From Aquiflexum sp. TKW24L (lineage in GTDB: Bacteria > Bacteroidota > Bacteroidia > Cytophagales > Cyclobacteriaceae): 64,000 bases of DNA. Every line of letters begins with the position of its first letter. Positions within the stretch are counted from its first letter, which is position 1. Below the pieces are notes generated by a model. That model saw only the letters and a list, made by a program, of their open reading frames with translations, ran no database searches and was not told the origin of the DNA. A program made the position numbers and the translations under genes. The stretch is from contig NZ_JAMFLG010000009.1 in the NCBI RefSeq assembly GCF_023502205.1, forward strand, positions 1 to 64,000. The letters are read 5' to 3'. Below are positions 8,776 to 16,880 of this stretch, piece by piece.

Positions 8776-11700
8776 ATGAAATTAAAATTCTCTTGGATGA
8801 GCATATTGTTGCTCGCCCTTTCTTTTCAACTATTCGCCCAAGAATCCCCCAAATGGCTGCGCTATCCTTCCATTTCTCCGGACGGTTCGCAGATTGTATT
8901 TACCTACAAAGGTGATTTATATAGCATTCCTTCCTCCGGAGGAAAAGCCACCCAATTGACTTTCCATGAAGCACATGATTTTAAGCCTGTTTGGAGTAAT
9001 GACGGCAGTAAAATCGCTTTTGCCTCGGACCGTTATGGCAATTTTGATGTTTTTGTCATGAGTGCCATGGGCGGGGACGCAAAGCGATTGACTTACCACT
9101 CCAATGATGAGATGCCCTATACATTTTCTGCAGATGACAAAAATGTAATCTTTGGCGGTGTCCGTCAGGACCTCGCCGAACACAGACAATACCCTACAGG
9201 TTCGCAGGCAGAACTCTATCAGGTAGCTATCGGAGGCGGAAGGGTTGATCAGGTGTGGACCATTCCTGCAGAATATGTACAGGTCAGCGCTGATGGCAAC
9301 AAGATGATCTACCATGACAAAAAAGGAGGTGAAAACGAATGGCGCAAGAGGCACCAATCAGCCATCACCCGAGATATTTGGGTGTATGACGCTGCAAACA
9401 ATACACATAAAATGATCACGGAATTTGGGGGTGAAGACAGAAATCCTGTTTTCGCTCCGGGAGAAAAAGCGGTCTATTATCTTACAGAGGAGAAGGGAAG
9501 CTTCAATGTCCAAAAAATGAGTTTGGACAATCCTACCCAAAAAACTGTATTGACAAGCCTGAAGGATTTTCCTGTCAGGTTTTTGAGTATTTCCAAAAAT
9601 GGCCTGATGAGTTTTTCTTATGACGGAGAACTTTATACCCTGAAAGAAGGGGAGCAACCAAAAAAAGTAGCGGTTTCCATAACCACACAGCGTATTTCTA
9701 ATGCTGACAGCTATATCGGGATCAATGGAGGCGTGAGGGAAATGTCTATTTCTCCTGACGGAAAAGAAATCGCCTTTATCGCAAGGGGAGAGGTTTTTGT
9801 GACATCTGTGGATGGTTCACTAACCAAAAGAATCACCAATACGCCACAACAGGAGCGTTTTGTACAGTTTGCCCCGGACGGCAAATCACTCGTGTATGCA
9901 AGCGAAAGGGATGGCAAATGGCAGATTTACCAAACCAAAAGACTGAGGGAAAAAGAGGAGATTTTCTTCTATGCCAGCACTTTACTCAAGGAAGAGGTAT
10001 TGGTAAGTTCGGAAGTTGACAACTACCAGCCGATTTTTTCTCCTGACGGAAAAAAACTAGCCTACATAGAAGGCAGAAGAACATTGAAAGTTCTCGATTT
10101 GGCTACCAAAACGGCAGTGACTTTGATGACTCCGGAGCAATTGTTCCACATGGGAGACGGTGACCAATATTTTACCTGGAGTCCTGACAGCAAATGGCTG
10201 CTGGCAGAATTCAATCCTACCATGGCCAATGGCGAAGTGGTCCTTTTGGATGCCTCAGGCAAAAAAGCTATGGAAAACCTGACCCAGAGTGGATATGGTG
10301 ACAGCAGACCGAAGTGGGTTAATGGCGGCAAGCAGTTGATATGGTTCAGCAACAGAGACGGTCTGAAGGGTTTTGCTACAAGCGGAGCTGCCCAAAATGA
10401 TGTGTTTACCCTGTTTTTGACTAGGGATGCCTATGACAGGTTCAGGTTGACCAAGGATGAATTTGACTTGCTGAAAGAAACCGAGAAAGCCGGAAAGGAA
10501 AAGAAGGATGATGATAAAAAGGATGAGAAAAAAGAAACTCCCAAGGTAGAAGACATCAAAATCGACTGGGAAGACCTAAGAGAGAGAAAAGCCAAATTGA
10601 CGATCCATTCTTCTGCTTTGGGGGATGCGGTCATTGACAAGGATGGAGAGAAACTTTTTTACCTCGCAAGGTTTGAAAAAGGGATGAACCTTTGGAGCAC
10701 CGATCTCCGCACCAGGGATACCAAGATGGAACTGAAACTCGATGCCGGATTTGGCAGGTTGGAATGGGACAAGGAAATGAAAAACCTGTACCTTCTCGCT
10801 GATGGAAACATTTCCAAAATCACTGACAAAGGCACCAAAAGAGAGCAGATCAAGATTGCCGGGGAAATGACCTTGGATACTGATGCAGAGCGTGCAGAGA
10901 TGTTTGAGCATATCAAAATCCGCACAAAAGGTGCTTTTTACACTCCTGATTTCCATGGCGTGGATTGGGATGCTTTGACCGCCCAATATGAAAAATACCT
11001 GCCTTCTATCGGGAACAGTTACGAGTTTGCCGAGATGGTATCTGAGATGATCGGCGAGCTGAATGTCTCGCATGCCGGCGCGCGGTACAGTCGAAGCGTT
11101 CCACAAGCTGATGCCACAGCGTCTTTGGGGATTTTCACGGATTATTCTTTCAAAAACCCCGGAATCAAAATCACTGAAGTACTCAAGGGCGGTCCATTGG
11201 ACAAGGCGGGAATGAATATCCAAAGCGGAATGGTCATTGAGAAAATTGATGGAGAAACCATTGCCTTGGACAAAGACATTGCCCAATACCTCAACCGTAA
11301 ATCCGGTAAATTCACTTTGATCGAAGTATTGGACCCCAAAACAAATACCCGTCAGCAGGTCACTGTGAAGCCGATCAGTTTGGGTGAGGAGAATCAACTG
11401 CTTTACAAGCGATGGGTGAAGAAAAATCAGGAAGAAGTGGACAGGATGAGCAACGGGACTTTGGGATATGTCCATATTCCGGGTATGTCTGACGGACCCT
11501 ACCGGACCACTTACGAAGAGATGATGGGCAAATACCATGACCGCAAAGGCGTCATCGTGGATACAAGATTCAATGGTGGGGGAGATTTGGTGGCGGATTT
11601 GGCCATGTTCTTTACCGGAGAAAAATTCATCACCTATGCGACTGAAGACAGGGAAGTAGGCTATGAACCGACATTCCGTTGGACCAAGCCGACCTTGGCG

Positions 11701-12006
11701 ATGTTCAATGAAAGCAACTATTCCGATGGACATTGCTTTGCCTGTGGCTACACCGACCTGAAAATCGGCAAAACCGTCGGCATGCCTACTCCGGGAACCT
11801 GTTCTTTTGCAGGTTGGGAAATGTTGCCTGATGGCGGCAGATGGGGAATAGTACCAATCTCGGCTAAAGACAAGGCCGGTAATTGGATGGAAAACAACGA
11901 GACTAAGCCGCAGTTCCAAGTCAAAAATATGCCGGGTCAAATCGACAAAGGCAAAGACCAACAGCTGGAAAAAGCTGTGGAGGAATTGATGAAGGAGGTG
12001 AAGTAA
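8776..12006 (+). CDS. Tricorn-like S41 family peptidase with WD40-like propeller
   Basis: 1076 residues; I chose the ATG at 8776 because it directly precedes the signal peptide (MKLKFSWMSILLLALSFQLFAQ). Domain order: PD40/tricorn beta-propeller (about 30-560, recurrent SPDG and SDGSKIAF motifs), a charged EKKDDDKKDEKKE linker (about 575-600), tricorn C1, a PDZ domain (about 785-870) and the S41/tricorn catalytic core. Family residues visible are Ser765-His766 in NVSHAG and Ser983-Asp984 in YSDGH, corresponding to the tricorn Ser-His pair and the nucleophile motif. It probably degrades peptides in the periplasm. It is monocistronic and followed by the hairpin repeats at 12109-12418. Confidence 0.93.
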   Translation: MKLKFSWMSILLLALSFQLFAQESPKWLRYPSISPDGSQIVFTYKGDLYSIPSSGGKATQLTFHEAHDFKPVWSNDGSKIAFASDRYGNFDVFVMSAMGGDAKRLTYHSNDEMPYTFSADDKNVIFGGVRQDLAEHRQYPTGSQAELYQVAIGGGRVDQVWTIPAEYVQVSADGNKMIYHDKKGGENEWRKRHQSAITRDIWVYDAANNTHKMITEFGGEDRNPVFAPGEKAVYYLTEEKGSFNVQKMSLDNPTQKTVLTSLKDFPVRFLSISKNGLMSFSYDGELYTLKEGEQPKKVAVSITTQRISNADSYIGINGGVREMSISPDGKEIAFIARGEVFVTSVDGSLTKRITNTPQQERFVQFAPDGKSLVYASERDGKWQIYQTKRLREKEEIFFYASTLLKEEVLVSSEVDNYQPIFSPDGKKLAYIEGRRTLKVLDLATKTAVTLMTPEQLFHMGDGDQYFTWSPDSKWLLAEFNPTMANGEVVLLDASGKKAMENLTQSGYGDSRPKWVNGGKQLIWFSNRDGLKGFATSGAAQNDVFTLFLTRDAYDRFRLTKDEFDLLKETEKAGKEKKDDDKKDEKKETPKVEDIKIDWEDLRERKAKLTIHSSALGDAVIDKDGEKLFYLARFEKGMNLWSTDLRTRDTKMELKLDAGFGRLEWDKEMKNLYLLADGNISKITDKGTKREQIKIAGEMTLDTDAERAEMFEHIKIRTKGAFYTPDFHGVDWDALTAQYEKYLPSIGNSYEFAEMVSEMIGELNVSHAGARYSRSVPQADATASLGIFTDYSFKNPGIKITEVLKGGPLDKAGMNIQSGMVIEKIDGETIALDKDIAQYLNRKSGKFTLIEVLDPKTNTRQQVTVKPISLGEENQLLYKRWVKKNQEEVDRMSNGTLGYVHIPGMSDGPYRTTYEEMMGKYHDRKGVIVDTRFNGGGDLVADLAMFFTGEKFITYATEDREVGYEPTFRWTKPTLAMFNESNYSDGHCFACGYTDLKIGKTVGMPTPGTCSFAGWEMLPDGGRWGIVPISAKDKAGNWMENNETKPQFQVKNMPGQIDKGKDQQLEKAVEELMKEVK

Positions 12007-12108
12007 ACTTTGAGAAGCGAGAGGCGAGCCCTTCGACTTCGCTCAGGGACCTAGAGAAACGAGAAACGAGAAAAAAAGAACCGAGAAAAGAGTGGCAAGA
12101 GGGGAGAC

Positions 12109-12188
12109 CTGAGCCAATCGATATAGAAAGTAATCCATTTAGCAAAAGACTTTTCCTTGTCACTTCGACGGAGGAGAAGTCTTTTTCG
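12109..12188 (+). repeat. Tandem hairpin repeat, copy 1 (terminator-like)
   Basis: Begins GAGCCAATCGAT and contains AAGACTTTTCC, a 16-base loop, GGAGAAGTCTT and TTTTT (stem 12146-12185, one G-U wobble). Copy 2 repeats the whole unit about 138 bp downstream. The hairpin plus T-run would stop transcription from the tricorn-like gene. Confidence 0.7.
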
Positions 12189-12246
12189 GTATTTATGAAA
12201 TAAGAGTTATAAAATAGAAACAAGAGACTAGAAGCGAGAGACGAAA

Positions 12247-12329
12247 CCTAAGCCAATCGATGTAGAAAATAATCAATTGAGAAAAAGACTTTTCCTTGTC
12301 ACTTTGACGGAGGAGAAGTCTTTTTTTTT
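12247..12329 (+). repeat. Tandem hairpin repeat, copy 2 (terminator-like)
   Basis: Same order of motifs as copy 1: AGCCAATCGAT, AAGACTTTTCC, GGAGAAGTCTT and a run of nine or more T. A shorter third trace of the repeat head (CCAATCGACTTAGGAAGTGAT) follows at about 12340-12360. Between the copies lies GAGA-rich sequence (AGAAACGAGAAACGAG) like that at 12010-12080 and 16688-16720. Confidence 0.7.
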
Positions 12330-12364
12330 CTAAGCTGTACCAATCGACTTAGGAAGTGATTTAG

Positions 12365-12418
12365 AAATCCCCTTTCCAAACCATTTTCAAGCTGTGGTTT
12401 TGAAAGGGGATTTTTTTT
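12365..12418. terminator. Long hairpin terminator, possibly bidirectional
   Basis: AAATCCCCTTT (12365-12375) pairs with AAAGGGGATTT (12403-12413). Inside it CCAAACCA pairs with TGGTTTTG. A T-run follows on the + strand. It lies between the + strand tricorn-like gene and the - strand antitoxin gene and could end transcription from the plus side. Confidence 0.8.
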
Positions 12419-12419
12419 A

Positions 12420-12480
12420 TTACTTCCAAGTTTGCGGGTCTTGACTTGTAGCAAATACTGCCAGTATAATCAGATTGTCG
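12420..12480 (-). pseudogene. C-terminal stub of a RelE/ParE-type toxin
   Basis: On the minus strand an open frame reads DNLIILAVFATSQDPQTWK and stops at 12422-12420. The pattern [IV]-[IV]-L-A-V-F-x-x-S-[RQ]-[DN]-P-x-x-W is the usual C-terminus of RelE/ParE-family toxins. Only this tail remains. It overlaps the end of the antitoxin gene in another frame, so a deletion seems to have joined the antitoxin's 3' end to the toxin's last 19 codons. Confidence 0.6.
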
Positions 12481-12703
12481 CCCCTTTTATCCTTGATTTT
12501 ACCTCCTCCCAACTTGAACCGGCTTCCGGATCGGCTTTGTGTGAAGCAATTCTTTCATCAAGGATTTTGATATGGGCTTCGCTCAACTCATACTCTTTTT
12601 CTTCCATATCCGCTTGGGCCATTGCATACAAAAGCTTGAGCATTCTTTCATCTGCTTGATCTATGTACTCATGAAGATGCTCTTTAATTTCTATTGTACT
12701 CAT
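12470..12703 (-). CDS. Antitoxin-like addiction module protein, orphaned
   Basis: 77 residues from the ATG at 12703 (MSTIEIKEHLHEYIDQADE). The helical N-terminus and the pattern LSEAHIKILDERIASHK then AGSSWEEVKSRI match small antitoxins of the addiction-module type that pair with RelE/ParE toxins. In a working module the toxin would follow directly; here only its last 19 codons survive. The antitoxin frame ends in KGATI, which is probably sequence created at the deletion junction. It may still be made and could neutralise related toxins elsewhere, but that is inference. Confidence 0.8.
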   Translation of the reverse strand: MSTIEIKEHLHEYIDQADERMLKLLYAMAQADMEEKEYELSEAHIKILDERIASHKADPEAGSSWEEVKSRIKGATI

Positions 12704-12939
12704 GTGTTTGACAGTTAATAAGTAAAAAAAGAATTTCAAATTGTAACGTATTTAGATATTCTTTGAACAAGGTTTAATTTTTCCCTCATCAAATTAATTC
12801 AATTTTTTTGACTCCCGTTTTTTAAATCCTGCTACAATTCTTCCGAAAAACCCTCAATTCTAGATTATCCAATAATTTATTTTATATTCAAAGTACCTAT
12901 TTACCTCTATTAGTTACATAAATCCTGTTTATAATCAGC

Positions 12940-13845
12940 ATGGCAATCGAAAATCTGGCATTAAAAGGTGGGGGAGTTAAGGGAATTGCCTATGTCGGTG
13001 CTTTGAGGGAATTGGATCATGCAGGTCTTCTTTCCGGAATCCAAAGGGTGGCCGGTACTTCGGTAGGTTCGCTTTTGGCAGGAATGATCTGTGCCGGCTA
13101 TTCAGTCGATCAAATAGAGAATCTCCTCAAACATCATTTTGACTTAAAAAAATTCAAGATAGGTTGGAATCCTCTTCGGATATCCAGGCAGTACGGCCTT
13201 TACTCAGGGAGTTATATTCTTGATTTCATCCATAGGTATCTGATCGAATCCCCAAAAAATCTTCCGCCCAACGTGACTTTCAGACAGATGAAAGAAGCAG
13301 GATGCAAAGACCTTTATGTTTTTGCCTGCGACCTGAATCTCCATACAATTCAGGAATTTTCTGCATTCAAAACCCCTGAAGTCGTCGTCGCGGAAGCCAT
13401 CCGTGCTTCTATGTCCATTCCTCTTTTTTTCAAGGCATGGCAGTTCAGCAATTCCAATCCCAACGACCATATTTTCGTGGATGGGGGAATTGCCTTCAAT
13501 TATCCATTGGGATTCTTTGACAATGAGCGCTTTGCTTCGGCACCGGATTTTATTTGCGAGGAGGCAATTGGGCTGTACCTGCATGACAAAGCCAGCGATA
13601 AGGAAGTTGACCTTAGCTTTTCCCAACCGTTGAGTTTTATAAAGCAATTATTTGAAACCCTTCTCAATGTTCAAAACATTGATATAGGATTTGAAACAGC
13701 AGAAGGGAACCGTTCCATCAGGATCGATGGATTGGGGATTCCTGCCACTGATTTCAATTTAACACTTTCGGATATGGAAAGCTTGATCCAATCGGGAAGT
13801 GATTGCGCCAAAATGTTTCTATTGAAAAATAAACTTATAAGTTAA
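12940..13845 (+). CDS. Patatin-like phospholipase
   Basis: 301 residues, cytoplasmic or peripheral, no signal peptide. All patatin hallmarks are present: oxyanion-hole glycine motif KGGGVKGIAY near residue 8, nucleophile elbow GTSVG with Ser41, and the catalytic Asp181 in DGG. Patatins hydrolyse acyl ester bonds in phospholipids or other lipids through a Ser-Asp dyad. It is the first gene of an operon with the protein at 13856 (10 bp gap) and the DyP peroxidase at 15186 (7 bp gap), which suggests that the released lipid is handled oxidatively. The substrate is not shown by the sequence. Confidence 0.92.
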   Translation: MAIENLALKGGGVKGIAYVGALRELDHAGLLSGIQRVAGTSVGSLLAGMICAGYSVDQIENLLKHHFDLKKFKIGWNPLRISRQYGLYSGSYILDFIHRYLIESPKNLPPNVTFRQMKEAGCKDLYVFACDLNLHTIQEFSAFKTPEVVVAEAIRASMSIPLFFKAWQFSNSNPNDHIFVDGGIAFNYPLGFFDNERFASAPDFICEEAIGLYLHDKASDKEVDLSFSQPLSFIKQLFETLLNVQNIDIGFETAEGNRSIRIDGLGIPATDFNLTLSDMESLIQSGSDCAKMFLLKNKLIS

Positions 13846-13855
13846 TGCAAAATTT

Positions 13856-15178
13856 ATGAGACAAAACTCCATCACAATCATTGTTCCTGTAATAAAAGAC
13901 AAAATCCAAAAATTATTGGATCAATTGGCAGTGATCAAAACCGATCTTGATAATGGGAATTCGCAAGATTTTGAAAACCTAGATGTCATCCATTTTGCAA
14001 GGTGGGCGGTCATAGACCATGGAAAATCCTGGATCAATGACCCGACTCCGAGAGTTCCCAAACTGGTTTTTGTTGTTGATTTTGATGGGGATGTGGATGC
14101 TTTTTTTAAAGGGTTTTGCAGGGATTCTTCTGACATCTTGGATAAAGTCTATACATTTTGTGAGGGTTTTACGGTAGCAGATCAAAGGGATACTGAAAGC
14201 AGGGTTTCCTTTTTGAAAAAATACATTGTAAAGGATGCTGCGGTGTATATAGGGGCTCCCGGACGGACAGTTCAGCAGATTAAGGACGAAAGTGAACTGA
14301 GAAACCACATCAGGAAATACCTAGACTCCAGGTCTTGGGAGGATGTGTCCGCGAATACGATCCACAAGAAAATTAAGGAGGACGTCCTAAGTAATAAAGA
14401 GAAGTTTTCATTTCTGGGCAATAAGGCCAAAATGCCGGGAATTAATTGGTGGGGAATAGGTTTTTTTGGACTCATTTTATTAGCGATACTTGCTGCGGGG
14501 ATATATTGGATTGGACTGATTTTCCTAGCATGTTTTTTTGGTGTTCTGTTACTTCCGATTGTCTTTTGGATAGTAATGCTCCATTTTTTCTATGAAAAGA
14601 AGGATGTCAACTTTACCAAAAAGCGAAGTGGATTGGATAGTAGTTATCTATCAGAACTTGAAAAATATGAGGACTTCATAAACCAAAACCAGTTTACCCA
14701 ATTGGTAGACATGAAGGAAGGAAAAGTCAGGCTGATTACCATCAAAGCCATGTTTGCACTATCAAGAACTCTCATCAGGTTCATTTTTGTCAAGGGCAAA
14801 CTGATGGGAATCCCGACAATTCACTTCGCCAAATGGGTCATGTTTGAAGACAACTCTAGGGTTTTGTTTTTCAGCAATTTTGACGGCAGCTGGCAGCAAT
14901 ACCTCGGGGACTTTATCGACAACAGCGGTTGGGGACTGACCGGGATTTTTTCCAATACCAAGGTCTTTCCCAAAACCAATTTTTTACTCACTGGTGGTGC
15001 TTACGACGAGGAGCATTTTCTGGCTTGGAGTCGAAATTCGGAGTTGGTCACCAATGTTTGGTACACCGCCTATCCGAAACTTTCCATCAAAAACGTCAAC
15101 AACAATACTAAAATCAGGGTGCTGCTGATGAAATCACTTTCCGAACGTCAGGCAGCCAAATTCCTCAAACTCATTTGA
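13856..15178 (+). CDS. Duplicated-domain membrane protein of unknown function
   Basis: 440 residues; no family is recognised. Two related domains flank a hydrophobic hairpin. The N-terminal copy has IHFARW (45-50) followed by PKLVFVVDFDG (68-78). The C-terminal copy has IHFAKW (322-327) followed by SRVLFFSNFDG (334-344). Each continues to a segment around YIGAPGRTVQQI or TAYPKLSIKNV near its end. Between them, residues about 197-245 form two membrane spans joined by a short turn, which would put both soluble domains on the same side. The tandem alpha/beta arrangement recalls the duplicated ferredoxin-like fold of DyP peroxidases, but no haem ligand is evident. It lies in an operon between patatin and DyP. 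Confidence 0.8.
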   Translation: MRQNSITIIVPVIKDKIQKLLDQLAVIKTDLDNGNSQDFENLDVIHFARWAVIDHGKSWINDPTPRVPKLVFVVDFDGDVDAFFKGFCRDSSDILDKVYTFCEGFTVADQRDTESRVSFLKKYIVKDAAVYIGAPGRTVQQIKDESELRNHIRKYLDSRSWEDVSANTIHKKIKEDVLSNKEKFSFLGNKAKMPGINWWGIGFFGLILLAILAAGIYWIGLIFLACFFGVLLLPIVFWIVMLHFFYEKKDVNFTKKRSGLDSSYLSELEKYEDFINQNQFTQLVDMKEGKVRLITIKAMFALSRTLIRFIFVKGKLMGIPTIHFAKWVMFEDNSRVLFFSNFDGSWQQYLGDFIDNSGWGLTGIFSNTKVFPKTNFLLTGGAYDEEHFLAWSRNSELVTNVWYTAYPKLSIKNVNNNTKIRVLLMKSLSERQAAKFLKLI

Positions 15179-15185
15179 TATCCAT

Positions 15186-16685
15186 ATGACAAAGTTAGAA
15201 CTCGAAGATATTCAGGGCTATATCATCCGCGGCTATGCACACATGATGTATTCGCGGTTTGTGTACCTTCAGATTACAGATGCCGCCGCTGCCAAAAATT
15301 GGCTCTCTAAATCTTGGGGGGAAATGACCACAGCGGTCCATATCCATGATAAGTCAAAGATTTCCGACAAGCATTTGAATATTGCTTTTACCCACAAGGG
15401 TCTGAGTGTCCTTGGACTAAATGAGGAAAACCTCAATGCGTTTTCAAGGGAATTCCGGCAGGGAATGGTCTCTCGCCACAGGTCAAGATTGCTTGGAGAT
15501 GCTGATAGCAGTGCACCCGAGAAATGGAATTGGGGCAATTATTCCGGTGATTCTGATGAAACCGATGATTTCATTGAACCAAAGGATCGTAATTTTCCCA
15601 TCCACCTTTGTCTGATGGTATTCGGCAATCACAAAGAGAGTGTTGATGATATTAAAAAAGATAAAATCGTCTGTTTGAAATATTATGAAGAGTTGAAAGC
15701 CAAATTTGCAGAAAACGGACTTGAAGAACTGTTTTCCATTGACGGACAGACACAGCCGGACAACAAGGAGCATTTTGGATTTAGGGATGGTATTTCCCAG
15801 CCGATCATAGAAGGTTCGGGAAGGAGAGGTCCTCAAGACGATGTGGTGAAGGCTGGGGAATTTCTTTTTGGGTATGAAAATGAGTTTGGTGTTTATCCTG
15901 ATACGCCGCTGATTGTCAAAGATCAAGGGAATCAGAACCTCCTCGCTCCTGACGCAGGAGGAAGTGGGTTGAAGGATTTAGGGCGAAACGGATCTTTTCT
16001 TGTGATGAGACAGTTGGAGCAGGATGTCCATAAGTTTTGGACATTTCTGAATGAAAAAACAAATAATCCCGATGGCTCCCCCAATGAGAAAGAAAGCCTA
16101 AAATTGGGTGCGAAAATCATGGGAAGGTGGCAAAGTGGAGCCCCGATCACGCTTTTTCCAGAAAAAGATCCGGGTGTGATCAGCGACATCAATGATTTTG
16201 GCTATTCCAAATTTGATCCTGACGGATTGAAATGCCCTTTTGGATCACACTTGCGACGAAGCAACCCACGTGATAGCGTGGATGACCATGGGATCAAAGA
16301 ATCCTACAAACTCAGCAAGCAGCACCGAATCATCAGAAGGGCGAGGTTATATGGGCAGATTTTTGCGGGTTCCCCGACCAACACAACCCCTGAAGGGGAA
16401 GTGGGATTGCTTTTTGCCTGCTTCAATGCCGACATCAGCAGACAGTTTGAGTTTCTACAATATACTTGGGGAAAACTTCCCAAAGTCAAAGAACTCTACA
16501 ATGACCCCGATCCGATCATAGGGGTAAAAGAAAAGCCGGATGCAGGGGAGGAACAGAATTTTACCATTCAGGACCTTCCGGTAAACAGGACAATCCACGA
16601 CTTGCCAAGAGTCATCAAAGTCAAAGGCGGGGCATATTTCTTCTTTCCTTCGATCAGTACCTTGAGGTTTTTGGCAACGGTTTAA
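15186..16685 (+). CDS. DyP-type haem peroxidase
   Basis: 499 residues without a signal peptide. Family residues visible: the distal Asp201 in GFRDGISQP (GXXDG motif), the proximal haem ligand His355 in GSHLRRSNPRD and the distal Arg362 in the same motif. The N-terminal EDIQGYIIRGY is the usual DyP start. DyP enzymes use hydrogen peroxide to oxidise dyes, phenols or other bulky substrates. The C-terminus lacks an obvious encapsulin cargo peptide, and no encapsulin gene lies nearby. It is the last gene of the patatin operon and converges on the catalase-like gene; the palindrome at 16797-16871 separates them. Confidence 0.95.
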   Translation: MTKLELEDIQGYIIRGYAHMMYSRFVYLQITDAAAAKNWLSKSWGEMTTAVHIHDKSKISDKHLNIAFTHKGLSVLGLNEENLNAFSREFRQGMVSRHRSRLLGDADSSAPEKWNWGNYSGDSDETDDFIEPKDRNFPIHLCLMVFGNHKESVDDIKKDKIVCLKYYEELKAKFAENGLEELFSIDGQTQPDNKEHFGFRDGISQPIIEGSGRRGPQDDVVKAGEFLFGYENEFGVYPDTPLIVKDQGNQNLLAPDAGGSGLKDLGRNGSFLVMRQLEQDVHKFWTFLNEKTNNPDGSPNEKESLKLGAKIMGRWQSGAPITLFPEKDPGVISDINDFGYSKFDPDGLKCPFGSHLRRSNPRDSVDDHGIKESYKLSKQHRIIRRARLYGQIFAGSPTNTTPEGEVGLLFACFNADISRQFEFLQYTWGKLPKVKELYNDPDPIIGVKEKPDAGEEQNFTIQDLPVNRTIHDLPRVIKVKGGAYFFFPSISTLRFLATV

Positions 16686-16687
16686 AA

Positions 16688-16725
16688 GGGAGACATGAGA
16701 CGGGAGACACAAGACGTGAGACTTG
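16688..16725 (+). repeat. GAGAC-rich intergenic repeat
   Basis: Degenerate GGGAGACATGAGACGGGAGAC sequence of the same type as at 12010-12100 and 12220-12245. It is found only between genes. No function is evident. Confidence 0.4.
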
Positions 16726-16796
16726 GGAAAGATTGTAGAATTCGAATTATTCAGCAATAAGAAAAGGCTTAGATAGGGTAATAGCGGTTGTTCCTC

Positions 16797-16871
16797 CGTC
16801 ATTCTGAACCGCAGCTTGCGAAGGTGAAGAATCTCCTGTAAATGAGATACTTCACTACGTTCAGTGTGACG
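16797..16871. repeat. REP-like palindromic element
   Basis: An imperfect 75-bp palindrome. CGTCATTCTGAAC pairs with GTTCAGTGTGACG, and GTGAAGAATCTC pairs with GAGATACTTCAC around the loop CTGTAAAT. Sequences of this kind (GTCATTCTGAAC ... GAAGAATCTC) are dispersed elements I know from Cytophagales genomes. It sits 10 bp beyond the catalase-like gene's stop and may act as a two-way terminator for the converging units. Confidence 0.65.
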
Positions 16872-16880
16872 ACCCAGAAA

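Noticed and set aside
10576-11961. A 461-codon open frame on the minus strand inside the tricorn-like gene
   Set aside because: The plus strand has a complete peptidase with all domains and catalytic residues. The antisense frame has no recognisable motif and a composition typical of a shadow frame.
12040-12060. CTTCGACTTCGCTCAGGGAC as a possible insertion sequence end or attachment site
   Set aside because: No transposase or integrase gene, partner repeat or target duplication is visible. It is a common dispersed sequence in this kind of genome.
16560-16685. Encapsulin targeting peptide at the C-terminus of the DyP peroxidase
   Set aside because: The last residues (STLRFLATV) do not match the usual cargo motif, and no encapsulin shell gene is in the window.
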